A stretch of 64,000 nucleotides of DNA. Source: UBA12191 sp964422295 (GTDB lineage: Bacteria > Planctomycetota > UBA8108 > UBA1146). Under the pieces are notes generated by a model, which had not been told where the DNA came from, ran no database searches, and worked only from the letters and a program-made list of their open reading frames with translations. The DNA lies in NCBI GenBank assembly GCA_964422295.1, contig CAYRAM010000003.1, positions 100,078-164,077 of the forward strand, read 5' to 3'. The position numbers were made by a program, and so were the translations under genes. Position 1 is the first letter of the stretch, and each line of letters opens with the position of its first letter. Below, in pieces: positions 46,801 through 55,172 of the stretch.

Positions 46801-48212
46801 GCGCAATCGGGATCATCACAATCGGCCAAGCCATCGCCGTCATCGTCGACTCCGTTGGAGCAAAGTTCGACCGGTCCGCCTCCACCGCCGGAGGGCAGGG
46901 TATCGACGGCCATTTGACCGGTTCCTGCGGAATCGAGCCAAGCGGAGAGTCCCAGAGTCCAGGAGCGGGAGAAGCGTCCGTAGTCATCGGAGAAGTTGTT
47001 GCCGCAGGCAGCAGCGCCGCAGCAAAGTTGTCCGATCACCCGGTGATTCTGGTCGAAGAGGGGGGATCCTGAGGATCCCGGTTCGGTGGTTCCCAGATCC
47101 CAGTCCTCGACGGTGACGAAATTGGTGGTCAGCGTCGGCGGCTGGTTTTCAAAGGAGATGCGCTTCTCTTCGGTGTTGGGGTGGTGGATGCCGACGGCAC
47201 TGGTCGGCGAAGAGGAACTGGCATCCCACCCGCAGAAGGAAACTCCAAAGGCGGCATTGGGCGGAGAGTTCAACTCTACCAGGGTGAAGTCGGAAGTTGC
47301 CGAACCCGCTCGGTAGACGGCTCCACTGCTGAACTGATTGAGAGTGCCGTTGCCGGGACCTCCGGAAGCGGCACTTCCTGGAGGTCTGCAGGTGGAGTTT
47401 TCGTAGTTCCAGAAGACCACCAGTGAAGGAGAGTTTCCGGGGGAAATCCCACAGTGATCGGCGGTCATGAAGAACGGGGTGCCATCCTGGGAAGTGTTGT
47501 TGACCATGAATCCGGTGCAGAAGGTCGAACCACCGGTGGAGATCACACCGACGCAGTCGATCTCGTTCTCCCAACCGACCGATTCGGGGCAGGCGACGTC
47601 GACGTTGCAGGAGCCGGAGAGGGAAGGAATGTTGTTCGGCAGCGGCGGCACTCCGAAGTCCTCATAAAACCCGCGGTATCCAGGATTGATACGGTTGAGT
47701 TGAACTTCTGCATTGACGATCTCGATCGCTGCAACGGGGCAGGTGATTTCGATGATGACATCACCGCCTGCGACCGGTGGGGTCCACAACTCGCCACTGT
47801 CGGAGTAGTCGTCGATCGTGAAGGGGCGGATCTTGTGAGAACCCTGGTAGTTGTAAATCATCATCTCACTGGAGATCGGCAGGAACCAACGGTGGAAACC
47901 AAAGTTCATGCTGATGGCGTTTTTGCAAGTCACACGCAAGCGCCAACGGGCATGCTTTTCACCGAGTTTCTCCCAAATGCCGTCGGTTTCAGGAGTGACT
48001 GTGACGGATTTCGGAATCGCATAGCGGGGCGCGAGCCCGAGAGCATCGCGCTCCTCATCCTCCGCCGCGATGGTGACGAGGTCGAGCGCATCGATAGAGA
48101 TCTGGGGAACGGAATCGAGAGGACTCTGTGCCAAGGCATCGGCAGAGAATCCGCCAAAGAAGAAACTCAATACGAGAGATGTAAAGCACGAAGCTTTTTG
48201 AAAAAATGACAT
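43818..48212 (-). CDS. Secreted trypsin-like serine protease with PPC-like repeats, cohesin-like and dockerin-like modules
   Basis: 1464 aa. The signal peptide ends near ADALAQ. After a beta-rich N-terminal region (about 30-200), a chymotrypsin-fold protease resembling lysyl endopeptidases spans about 210-440. It has His in FFMTADHCG, Asp in SDFTLVELN, Ser in TEPGSSGSPLF, and several cysteines. Four PPC-like modules follow (SDGWFSYTAT, DTDIAVYGGTCGAL, YIVRIGGFAAG), each preceded by an Asp-rich NGVDDDGDGLADC linker. Two of them are identical over 228 bp. Then come a cohesin-like domain (GSGPDFLDINTY) and dockerin-like loops (DINDDGGVNIAD, DANDDGSNNIAD). The end is CGPDPTADALDCASYNSC. It is likely an extracellular protease attached or assembled through its C-terminal modules. 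Confidence 0.92.
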   Translation of the reverse strand: MSFFQKASCFTSLVLSFFFGGFSADALAQSPLDSVPQISIDALDLVTIAAEDEERDALGLAPRYAIPKSVTVTPETDGIWEKLGEKHARWRLRVTCKNAISMNFGFHRWFLPISSEMMIYNYQGSHKIRPFTIDDYSDSGELWTPPVAGGDVIIEITCPVAAIEIVNAEVQLNRINPGYRGFYEDFGVPPLPNNIPSLSGSCNVDVACPESVGWENEIDCVGVISTGGSTFCTGFMVNNTSQDGTPFFMTADHCGISPGNSPSLVVFWNYENSTCRPPGSAASGGPGNGTLNQFSSGAVYRAGSATSDFTLVELNSPPNAAFGVSFCGWDASSSSPTSAVGIHHPNTEEKRISFENQPPTLTTNFVTVEDWDLGTTEPGSSGSPLFDQNHRVIGQLCCGAAACGNNFSDDYGRFSRSWTLGLSAWLDSAGTGQMAVDTLPSGGGGGPVELCSNGVDDDGDGLADCDDPDCASSPACLPTPPGDDCSDPIAATDGANAFDSSGFTNSPEPVPTGCTNFFGEMASDAWLSYTASATGQATFNTCDAGSHDTDLAVYSGTCASLTLLGCDGDSNTQGGCQGFASEVVANVIAGESYLVRVGGFAAGDAGPGTVTITVGGGPVAENCSNGVDDDGDGLADCDDPDCFANPACGGGGGGNDECANAVAVFDGANPFDTTGFTDSPEPDPTGCPNFFGEMASDGWFSYTATDTGTTTFNTCDPFGYDTDIAVYGGTCGALALLGCDGDSNVIAGCQIFASEVSVPVISGETYIVRIGGFAAGLSGPGTLTITPSSGPAVEDCTNGVDDDGDGLADCADPDCFANPACGGGGGGNDECANAVAVFDGANPFDTTGFTDSPEPDPTGCPNFFGEMASDGWFSYTATDTGTTTFNTCDAGSYDTDIAVYAGTCGALSLLACDGDGSSLPGCQGFDSEVSVSVISGETYIVRIGGFAAGLAGPGTLTITSGAGPLVEDCSNGVDDDGDGLADCDDPDCFTNPACGGGANDECTGAVAVFDGANAFDTTGFTNSADPLPTGCTGGGFGGMNSDGWFTYTATSSGSATFNTCDPAGFDTDIGVYAGTCAALTLLTCDGDGSSLPGCQGFDSEAITDVIAGESYIIRIGGFGAGSSGTGTLTITVGAGPVPENCTNGTDDDGDGLVDCEDTDCDLDPACTAPPVENCTNGTDDDGDGLADCNDPDCSSDPSCVSNDFTFFAEDVNATYSPTTGTGSFIATVSADEDPSAAGYPNETQGFSFGLSHDANLLSSDSFAAGSALNALNAGSGPDFLDINTYSDGLTCGCVYSFSNPGASTMQLASQTALGTINYSTVPAGLIGNNAGATTSLNWSNALGAPPVINIFVVNGQANPANLVNGTVTLQAAIGGFVRGDINDDGGVNIADAVSLLAGLFTGGLIPCADSADANDDGSNNIADAVYVLANLFSGGPAMPAPTGPSCGPDPTADALDCASYNSCP
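45546..46292. repeat. 228-bp perfect direct repeat within the protease gene
   Basis: 45546-45773 and 46065-46292 are identical base for base, offset 519 bp (173 codons). They cover the C-terminal half of one linker and the N-terminal half of a PPC-like module. Flanking parts of the 519-bp period are diverged. Confidence 0.95.
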
Positions 48213-48380
48213 TGGTCAATACCACCCTAACAAAAATGGAAATTGCGAATGAGCCGCCCGCGGCGCAAAAACGCAGTTTCCGATCAATATTTGAAGTTAT
48301 TGGCTTAACGAGAGCCCAGCCTGCCTCCTATTGTCACCCGAAATGTCTGTCAGGCAAGGCACTTGTGTCTTCGGCAGGAA

Positions 48381-51300
48381 TTACCGGGAAGTCATGCCGA
48401 GATAGGCCCACAGGTTTCGCAACCCAGCGGCATCGAGCCCATCGAGTAGTCCCCCCGGCATCGGGGAGACGGGGGAGGCTTCGACGGAGCGGATCGGCTC
48501 GCGGATTTCGACGGGCAGGTAACCGAAGGGATCGGTGTTGATGACCCAGTGATTCGGTTCTTTCAGTAAGATTCTGCCAACTTCAAGAGCGTCGTTGCCG
48601 TGTTCGATGACACTCCACTGATACTGATCGGAGATATCACGGGAGGGATCGATGATCGCCGTGATCAGGTCCTCCGTGGAAAAGCGGCCGGCGATCCCGG
48701 TCAGGTCGGGCCCCGCTCCGCCGCCGGACCCATCGAATCGATGGCAGCGGGCGCAGAGCGATTTTTCATAGGCGACGCGCCCCTCCCGGGGGTCTCCCCC
48801 TGGTCCCTGTAACGCTTCGAGAATTGACTCCCGGGTCCAGCGTTGCACAAAGGGGGGCATCACCGGTGCCGGTGCCGGCGGCGGGACCAAATCACCCTCA
48901 CCATCATCGAGCTGACGTGCCATGCGATCGATGAACCCGGTATAGCTGTTGCCCCCTGGCAGGGTGCGCAACGAGTCGAGCACCGGAGCGATACGCCGTC
49001 TCTCGTCATCCGCCAAGGGAACCCATTGCAGCGTTCGCAATGCGGCCATGCGGTCATCGGATGTGGGTCCCTGCTCCAGCCATTCGAGGAGCCTCGCAGC
49101 TAGGTCGGGGGCTTGCAATCGCACCAGAAGATCCCCGAGGAGGCGATCGATGTCCCCGTCGCGGCGAGGAAAACTGCGATCGATCCGTGTCAACAGGGCT
49201 TGCCGCAGATAATCATCCGGGTCCCCCATGCGGGCGACGGCGACGGTGATCAGGCGCAATTGGGCGAGTTCGTCACTGCGATTTTGTGGAAGCGGAAGAT
49301 TGCACAGCGATCGCAGGATGGGGTCCTGATCCTCCGCATTCGCAAGACGCGCGAGGGCGAGGAGTCCGTGAACTGCACCCGGAGGTGGAGTCGGGCCGAG
49401 GAAGATGTGCCGCCACATCATCGGATCGATCTCTTCCAGGGTGATGCGGGCAGCGGCAGCGATAAAGGGATCGCGGCTTTTGAGGGCGGAGATCGCCGGG
49501 CCGAGAAGTTCGGGTTGCGATTCGACGTGTCCCGCTTCCAGCAGTCGTCGTTGCCGACGGGCCGCCTCTCCCGCTTCGGTGATCGGAGCGGCGATCTCTT
49601 CCGCAGGTCGCTTACTGCGAATCCGGAAGACGGTGCTGCGGGTTCCGCGGCCACCGGTGACGCCATACATCGCTCCATCCATGCCAAAGGTGATGTCGGC
49701 GACGTTGAGCGCTGGTGCGGAGGCGAAAGGTTCGATCTCGCCGACAAAGGAGGAGCCCTTTTCCGTCGGGAAGTAGGCGAGGATGCGGCCGTAAGCCCAG
49801 TCAGCGATGTAGATGGCGTGACGCCAGCGTCCCTGGAAGAGGCTTTGCAAACCGGACTCGACCCCGGTTGGAGATGACAGATCTGATTCGGCGGCGGGGG
49901 GCACGGCATCGGGAATGCCGTCGGGCCATTTGCCATCGCCGGCGCGCCAACCGGCATCTCCGCCGGAGACGACCTCGACGACGCGCGGTGCTTTGTACCA
50001 GGGGGAGCCGATGTCGTATTCCATGTCGGCGTCGTAGGTGAAGAGGGCCCCATCGTGATGGAAGGCGATGTCGTAGGGGTTGCGGAATCCGCCGGCGACC
50101 CGTTCCCACTCCCGGGTTTTCGGATCGATGCGAAGCACTTGCCCCGCCGGGGCCAGATAACCGACGGCGTGGCCGGAGGGATCCCACATCCTCGGCACGA
50201 TCATGTCCTCCTGCCAGCGGCGATAGCGGTCACGGGTGATGATCTCTTCGGGGACGATGATGTGATTGCCGACGACGGTCCAGACGTGGCCCGCCGGTCC
50301 CATCTCGAGGGCGTGCACTCCGTGTTCCCACCCCGGTCCCATCTTTGACAGCCGCTCTTCCGTTTCGAAGAAGCCATCGTGATCGGTGTCGGTGAGAACC
50401 CACAGACCGCCCTCCTTCTTGGCGTCGCCATTGACGTGGACCCACAACTCGTCGCCGACGATCAGCAACCCCTGGGCGGAACCGATGCGGGCACACTCCT
50501 TGACGGACACGGATCCATCGGCGCCAAAGCGCAGACGTTTGAGAGAAGAGTATTGGGGTGAAACGATGAAACTGTTGGGGGTCTCGGGTTCGATACAGAC
50601 CCAGGATCCATCTTTCGGATCGACTTCGTGGATGATTTCCGCCGCAAAGCCCTGCGGAAGACTCCAACTGCGAACCGCCGTGTTGGGGAAGCGGACATTG
50701 CCCCAGGGCAGGGACGGATCGCCGGTGGCACCGATGATTTTCACTGCGGTTGCAGCCTCGGGGTCGATGCCAGTCAAACTCCAATCGACATCCTTGCCGT
50801 AGGGGACTCCATGATTGGGGTGGAGTGCCGAACCGGGGACTTCGACCGACTCTGGCGCTGCATCGTCAGGGCGTTCCTCGGCGCTGGCGCGTGATGGGGT
50901 CCACCTGCGGACTTGCCAGCGTTCATCGGTATCGATGCGCTCTTCTCCACCATCGCTCGCCGTCCACGACAAGGTTCCCGCCACTCCGGCAGGTCCACTC
51001 TCGTTACTGGCGCGCACGACCAGCTGATGTTCCCCGGCGGTCAGGGTGAAACGGTGATCATGAATCTGCGTCCAATCAGAACCGCGCAGAATCGGCTCCC
51101 CATCGAGAAAGGCGATGAAAAAGTTGTCTGCCGTCAGCATCAGCCTGGCGGAGGAATCCGCATCCGTCATGAAACGGCGTGACAAAACCACCTCTTGGCG
51201 GTCAGCGACCTCTTCCGAACTCCAGATCCACTGCGGCCCATCATCAGTCACCACCTCCTGGGTGCGACTGGCATCGGCGAAGGGATCGCCATCGAGTGGC

Positions 51301-52028
51301 TGCCAAGGACGAATCCGAATTTGACGCCATTCGATGCGCATCGGTTCTCCGGCGTGGATCTGCAAGCCGATCTTGCCGGCGGGTTGATGGTTGCCGTGAA
51401 GATCCTCGAAGGCGCACACCTGAACCCCGTCCAATTCGTGCCGTGCACGATTCCCGCGGGCGATGATGCGATAGCGGTGCCAGGATTTCGGATCGAACTG
51501 ATCGATCAGCGGAGCGGTTCCACCGAGATATCCGACATTGAGGCGACTTCCATCTGCCTGGAGTTGCGAGACCTCTCCACGCGGGGAAAGGATGGCGCGG
51601 CCATTCGCCTCGTAGAGGATGCCGGTATAGGTGTGCCCTGCATCGAGATCCGCCTGATAACCCTTGGCGGCGCCGCCCGGCACCGCTTCACTGCGGTACT
51701 GGATGCCACTGTTGCCGCCGGTGATGCGGAACTCGGCTTCGAAGACAAAATCGTCAAAGCTTTTTTCATGCCAGAGGAAACGGGTCGCCGGGACCGGTCC
51801 GCCAGCGGGTCCTTCACCGATGATGATCCCGTTTTCGACACGCCAAAGCTCATCGTCCCCTTGCCATCCTTTGAGGGATTTCCCGTCGAAGAGGGATTCC
51901 CACTCCAGCTGCTGTGGAGCCGCCTGCTGTGGAGCCCCATCTGTGGCAGCGGTCACCGAAGAGAGGCCGGGAAGAGCGAGAATGACAAAGATCAGCGTGG
52001 GCAGCAAATGGCCGGGGGAGATTCGCAA
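48381..52028 (-). CDS. PVC-type membrane-bound dehydrogenase with DUF1080 and cytochrome c domains
   Basis: 1215 aa from TTG 52028, chosen because AGGAGG lies 5 nt upstream and a signal peptide starts there (HLLPTLIFVILALPGLSSVTA). Domains in order: DUF1080/3-keto-disaccharide hydrolase-like lectin fold (about 40-240, ESLFDGKSLKGWQ, NSGIQYRSE), a beta domain (about 255-360), the PVC-type beta-propeller dehydrogenase (about 430-800, RNPYDIAFHHDGALFTYDADME), HEAT-like helices, and a C-terminal cytochrome c with the heme motif CARCH (about residue 1095) in the Planctomycete CxxCH-HxxxGxGxxxGPDLT form. It probably oxidises sugars or related compounds in the periplasm and passes electrons to the heme. 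This protein type is a taxonomic marker for Planctomycetes/Verrucomicrobia. Confidence 0.93.
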   Translation of the reverse strand: MRISPGHLLPTLIFVILALPGLSSVTAATDGAPQQAAPQQLEWESLFDGKSLKGWQGDDELWRVENGIIIGEGPAGGPVPATRFLWHEKSFDDFVFEAEFRITGGNSGIQYRSEAVPGGAAKGYQADLDAGHTYTGILYEANGRAILSPRGEVSQLQADGSRLNVGYLGGTAPLIDQFDPKSWHRYRIIARGNRARHELDGVQVCAFEDLHGNHQPAGKIGLQIHAGEPMRIEWRQIRIRPWQPLDGDPFADASRTQEVVTDDGPQWIWSSEEVADRQEVVLSRRFMTDADSSARLMLTADNFFIAFLDGEPILRGSDWTQIHDHRFTLTAGEHQLVVRASNESGPAGVAGTLSWTASDGGEERIDTDERWQVRRWTPSRASAEERPDDAAPESVEVPGSALHPNHGVPYGKDVDWSLTGIDPEAATAVKIIGATGDPSLPWGNVRFPNTAVRSWSLPQGFAAEIIHEVDPKDGSWVCIEPETPNSFIVSPQYSSLKRLRFGADGSVSVKECARIGSAQGLLIVGDELWVHVNGDAKKEGGLWVLTDTDHDGFFETEERLSKMGPGWEHGVHALEMGPAGHVWTVVGNHIIVPEEIITRDRYRRWQEDMIVPRMWDPSGHAVGYLAPAGQVLRIDPKTREWERVAGGFRNPYDIAFHHDGALFTYDADMEYDIGSPWYKAPRVVEVVSGGDAGWRAGDGKWPDGIPDAVPPAAESDLSSPTGVESGLQSLFQGRWRHAIYIADWAYGRILAYFPTEKGSSFVGEIEPFASAPALNVADITFGMDGAMYGVTGGRGTRSTVFRIRSKRPAEEIAAPITEAGEAARRQRRLLEAGHVESQPELLGPAISALKSRDPFIAAAARITLEEIDPMMWRHIFLGPTPPPGAVHGLLALARLANAEDQDPILRSLCNLPLPQNRSDELAQLRLITVAVARMGDPDDYLRQALLTRIDRSFPRRDGDIDRLLGDLLVRLQAPDLAARLLEWLEQGPTSDDRMAALRTLQWVPLADDERRRIAPVLDSLRTLPGGNSYTGFIDRMARQLDDGEGDLVPPPAPAPVMPPFVQRWTRESILEALQGPGGDPREGRVAYEKSLCARCHRFDGSGGGAGPDLTGIAGRFSTEDLITAIIDPSRDISDQYQWSVIEHGNDALEVGRILLKEPNHWVINTDPFGYLPVEIREPIRSVEASPVSPMPGGLLDGLDAAGLRNLWAYLGMTSR

Positions 52029-52145
52029 CGGGGCCTCCTGTAAGGGTGATGGGGCGATGGACAAGATACCCGGCACAGAGGGTCGGGCCAGTGACCATCC
52101 CTCTCAGCGGGGTTATCATTTCCATCGGCGGGAGGAGTTTCCACC

Positions 52146-52739
52146 ATGGTCGCCATAAAGCCCTTCGAATTCCTGCGGTATTTCTCCACGGTCTTGCTGT
52201 CGATCACAGGTCTGATGTTGAGCGGCTGCGTGATCTTGCCCATCGATACGGGAAACTCAGCATCGACGATTCAGGGGTTTGAAGCGGATGGCGATCTGCA
52301 AGGGAACGGAGTCGGCTTCGCCGGCTATTGGAGCAGGCCATCCCAGCCCGGGTTTTTTCTGCAGTTGCAAACACTTCGCGATGGTGCGGTCGGTGGGGAG
52401 GAACTTGCCTCTCTTCCACCCACTGCAGCGACAGATCCCATCGTCGAAAGGGAACAGGTCGGCTGGTGCTTGAGCGCAGGAACCACCTGGCAGTTGCGAG
52501 AGCAGTGGACCGTGTACGGCGGGCTTGGAGCCGGTTACAGCGAGACCTGGATCGAGCGTTTCGACAGTACTTTGTCGAGTGGCAACAACGGCTACTACCA
52601 CACATCCACCGGTGACGAACTCGATCTCGAAGTGACTGCGGGAGCACTGTATTCGGTCGGTGAAAATTGGGTCATCGATGTCGGTTACAGCACCTTTTCA
52701 GAGGCGATTTTTGTCGGTGTCGGCTACTCTGGTCCGTGA
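52146..52739 (+). CDS. Outer-membrane-type lipoprotein, unknown
   Basis: 197 aa, ATG 52146 with GGAGGAG 8 nt upstream. The lipobox LMLSGC gives a lipidated Cys at about 28. The mature part is rich in aromatic/glycine beta-strand patterns (WQLREQWTVYGGLGAGYSETW, ELDLEVTAGALYSVGENWVIDVGYS) as in small beta-barrel or surface proteins. No family recognised. It is divergent from the PVC dehydrogenase gene, and the ferrochelatase gene starts 23 nt downstream, so it may be co-transcribed with hemH. Confidence 0.75.
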   Translation: MVAIKPFEFLRYFSTVLLSITGLMLSGCVILPIDTGNSASTIQGFEADGDLQGNGVGFAGYWSRPSQPGFFLQLQTLRDGAVGGEELASLPPTAATDPIVEREQVGWCLSAGTTWQLREQWTVYGGLGAGYSETWIERFDSTLSSGNNGYYHTSTGDELDLEVTAGALYSVGENWVIDVGYSTFSEAIFVGVGYSGP

Positions 52740-52762
52740 CAGCGGAAGGGGAGATCACCGAC

Positions 52763-53815
52763 ATGAGTTCCACCGGCCTGATTCTGATCAATCTGGGTTC
52801 CCCGGATGCCCCACGCATCCCGGAGGTGCGTCGATACCTCGATGAGTTTCTCATGGATGAGCGTGTCATCGACGTCAATGTGCTGCTCAGAAACTTGATC
52901 GTGCGCGGCATCATCCTCAACACCCGGCCGAAAAAATCGGCTCAGGCCTACAGCAAGGTATGGACCGATGAGGGCTCTCCGCTGATCGTCACTTCGCGCC
53001 AGCTTGAGGAAGAGGTGCGCCAGCTCTGGGACGGACCGGTTTCACTGGGGATGCGTTACGGCAATCCCTCGATCCTGAAATCGCTGGAAGAAATTCGCGA
53101 GGCCGGTGCGGACGAGGCCATCATCGTGCCGCTGTATCCACACTACTCGATGAGTTCCTATGAAACCGTCGTCGCCAAGGTTCTCGAGGATCTGCCAAAG
53201 ATGGCGCAGCCGATCAAGGTCCACTTCCTCAATCCCTTCTATGATCATCCGGTCTATCGCAAGGTGCTGGCCGAGGTCACCCGGCCGCATCTGGAGGGGG
53301 AGGATTGGGATCACCTGCTCTTCTCTTTCCACGGCGTTCCCGTCCGACACATCGAAAAGCGCGACCCCAGCGACTGTTACTGTCTGAAGACGGAGGACTG
53401 TTGCTTTACCGATCACCCGGCGACACCGATGTGCTACCGCGCCCAGTGTCGTCGCAGCGCCCGTTTCCTTGCCGAGGATCTGGGGCTGGCCGAGGACAAA
53501 TGGTCGGTGGCTTTTCAGTCGCGGCTTGGCAATGACCCGTGGCTCGAACCCTCCACCGAACCAACCACCGAAAAACTGGCGGAAGAAGGCATCCGCAGTC
53601 TCAAACTGATCTGCCCCGCTTTTGTGGCGGATTGCCTCGAAACCATCGAAGAGATCGACATGGAGGTACGGGAGACCTTCATCGAAGCGGGCGGCAAGGA
53701 GTTTGAAATGATTCCCTGCCTCAATGCGGACCCGCGCTGGGCCCAGGCCATCGTCGACATGGCTCCGGATGCTCTTCAGCGCCACGCCGCCGCCGATGGA
53801 GTGATTCCCCAGTAA
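52763..53815 (+). CDS. hemH: Ferrochelatase
   Basis: 350 aa from ATG 52763 (AAGGGGAG upstream). It inserts ferrous iron into protoporphyrin IX or, in the coproporphyrin route, into coproporphyrin III. Signatures: GLILINLGSPD, MRYGNPSI, VPLYPHYSMSSYETV, the catalytic His in LLFSFHGVPVRHIE, and LICPAFVADCLETIEEI. Between the catalytic His and helix region a Cys-rich stretch (DCYCLKTEDCC ... MCYRAQC) replaces the usual DPYxxQC segment, and suggests an internal metal or [2Fe-2S] site as known for some bacterial ferrochelatases. Confidence 0.95.
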   Translation: MSSTGLILINLGSPDAPRIPEVRRYLDEFLMDERVIDVNVLLRNLIVRGIILNTRPKKSAQAYSKVWTDEGSPLIVTSRQLEEEVRQLWDGPVSLGMRYGNPSILKSLEEIREAGADEAIIVPLYPHYSMSSYETVVAKVLEDLPKMAQPIKVHFLNPFYDHPVYRKVLAEVTRPHLEGEDWDHLLFSFHGVPVRHIEKRDPSDCYCLKTEDCCFTDHPATPMCYRAQCRRSARFLAEDLGLAEDKWSVAFQSRLGNDPWLEPSTEPTTEKLAEEGIRSLKLICPAFVADCLETIEEIDMEVRETFIEAGGKEFEMIPCLNADPRWAQAIVDMAPDALQRHAAADGVIPQ

Positions 53816-53957
53816 CCGGACGGCCTGGAGTTGGAGCAAGGATGGACCCGCGCAAGCAATCCCTCATCGGTTGGGCGAATCCGGTTGGATTCCGGGTCAG
53901 TCATCGTCCACAATGGATGTCCCGCCTGTTCAAAGGTATTTCGCAAGGGAGAGCAGC

Positions 53958-54641
53958 ATGTCGAGAGCACTACCCATTTTCATCCTCGTATTCCTGATGT
54001 TGGTTTGCGGCTGTACCGGTTACAGGGCGGCCTCCTACACCAGTGGATCTCCGGCGATCAAGGGATCCGGTGTTTCCCAGAGTGAAAGTCGTAGTGTCGA
54101 ATCCTTTGACCGCATCAAAATGGACTCCGTCGTCGATGTCACGGTGACCTTTGGTGATACTCCGGCGATCTCCGTGACCACCGATCAGAATTTGCTGCCA
54201 CTTGTTCGTACCGTGGTGGTCAATCGTCAACTCGTCATCGATTGCACCGGATCTCTCACCACCAATATCGGCATTCAGGTTGCGGTGACGATGCACCCGG
54301 AGAGTTTGGTATCATGCAAGGTGGATGGAACCGGCGATCTGAATATCAAAGGGTACTCTGGGGCGAGTCTGGAATTGAACTCTGAAGGCCCCGGGGATAT
54401 CCAGGTCTCCGGCACTGTCGACAGCGTGGGTGTCACAACCGAATCCACCGGAGACGTGGATCTCACCCTTTTGGAATCCCGGCGCGCCAATGTGGAGTGT
54501 AACAGCACTGGTGATGTGACGGTAAATGCGAGCGAGTTCGTCAAAGCAGAAACCAACTCAGTGGGAGACATCACCATCCTCGGAAGTGCCAAGGAGGTGC
54601 AGGCCTTCGAAAACAGCGTCGGTGACATCATCCGCAAGTGA
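53958..54641 (+). CDS. DUF2807 (head-GIN domain) lipoprotein
   Basis: 227 aa from ATG 53958 (AGGGAG upstream). Lipobox LVCGC. The body is a right-handed parallel-beta DUF2807/head-GIN domain: repeated short strands such as GTGDLNIKGYSG, GPGDIQVSGTVDS, STGDVDLTLLES, STGDVTVNASEF, SVGDITILGSAK, preceded by RSVESFDRIKMDSVVDVTVTFG. Surface-exposed; function not established for the family. Strong terminator 57 nt downstream. Confidence 0.9.
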   Translation: MSRALPIFILVFLMLVCGCTGYRAASYTSGSPAIKGSGVSQSESRSVESFDRIKMDSVVDVTVTFGDTPAISVTTDQNLLPLVRTVVVNRQLVIDCTGSLTTNIGIQVAVTMHPESLVSCKVDGTGDLNIKGYSGASLELNSEGPGDIQVSGTVDSVGVTTESTGDVDLTLLESRRANVECNSTGDVTVNASEFVKAETNSVGDITILGSAKEVQAFENSVGDIIRK

Positions 54642-54697
54642 CGACATCCCGCCGAGTCCGGAGCACGCTGACTTGCCTGACATTCATGGAATTATTG

Positions 54698-54728
54698 ACG
54701 CCACAGTCTTGAGACTGTGGCGTTTTTT
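54698..54728 (+). terminator. Rho-independent terminator after the DUF2807 lipoprotein
   Basis: ACGCCACAGTCT/AGACTGTGGCGT inverted repeat followed by TTTTTT. Confidence 0.92.
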
Positions 54729-55172
54729 CGGGATTGCAGCCAACCAGGGGGCTATTCAAAGCGATTCCCGCTCTTGAGGGTGATCCGTCGAGTCTTTCGA
54801 CACCGCCTAATTTTCAAAAACAGACAAGAATCTTGTCACGGGGCTTCACTGAACCGGATATGAGTTTGCCCGAGAACCGTCTGGCCCCCGCTTACCGGAT
54901 ATCAAATCCAACTCCTTAATGAAAGGAGCAGCGGATGCCCATCCGTCGAGAGATTCTCGTCTTCGCCTCTTCATATACAAATCTGAGTCCGGGGTGAAGA
55001 GGATTCCATTCCTGAGAATTCAGGAGCCGGCTGGTCGCAGTCATGCTGGATCAGCCACTGTTTTCATGGGCCTCAAATGAGAGGGGAGGCGTACCTTTGC
55101 CTCCTGGCGACTCACAGGCTCACCAGTTCGTTTGATTCAATTTGAAAGAGTCCCAAACAGTTTGGAGAAATG
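54729..55172. other. Long leader region upstream of the subtilisin gene
   Basis: 444 bp. No large gene. One very short frame, 54935-54997 (20 codons, MPIRREILVF...), has a near-ideal Shine-Dalgarno site (AAAGGAG, 6 nt spacing) and could be a leader peptide or small protein; nothing else supports it. The promoter of the subtilisin gene should be here but I cannot define it. Confidence 0.35.
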
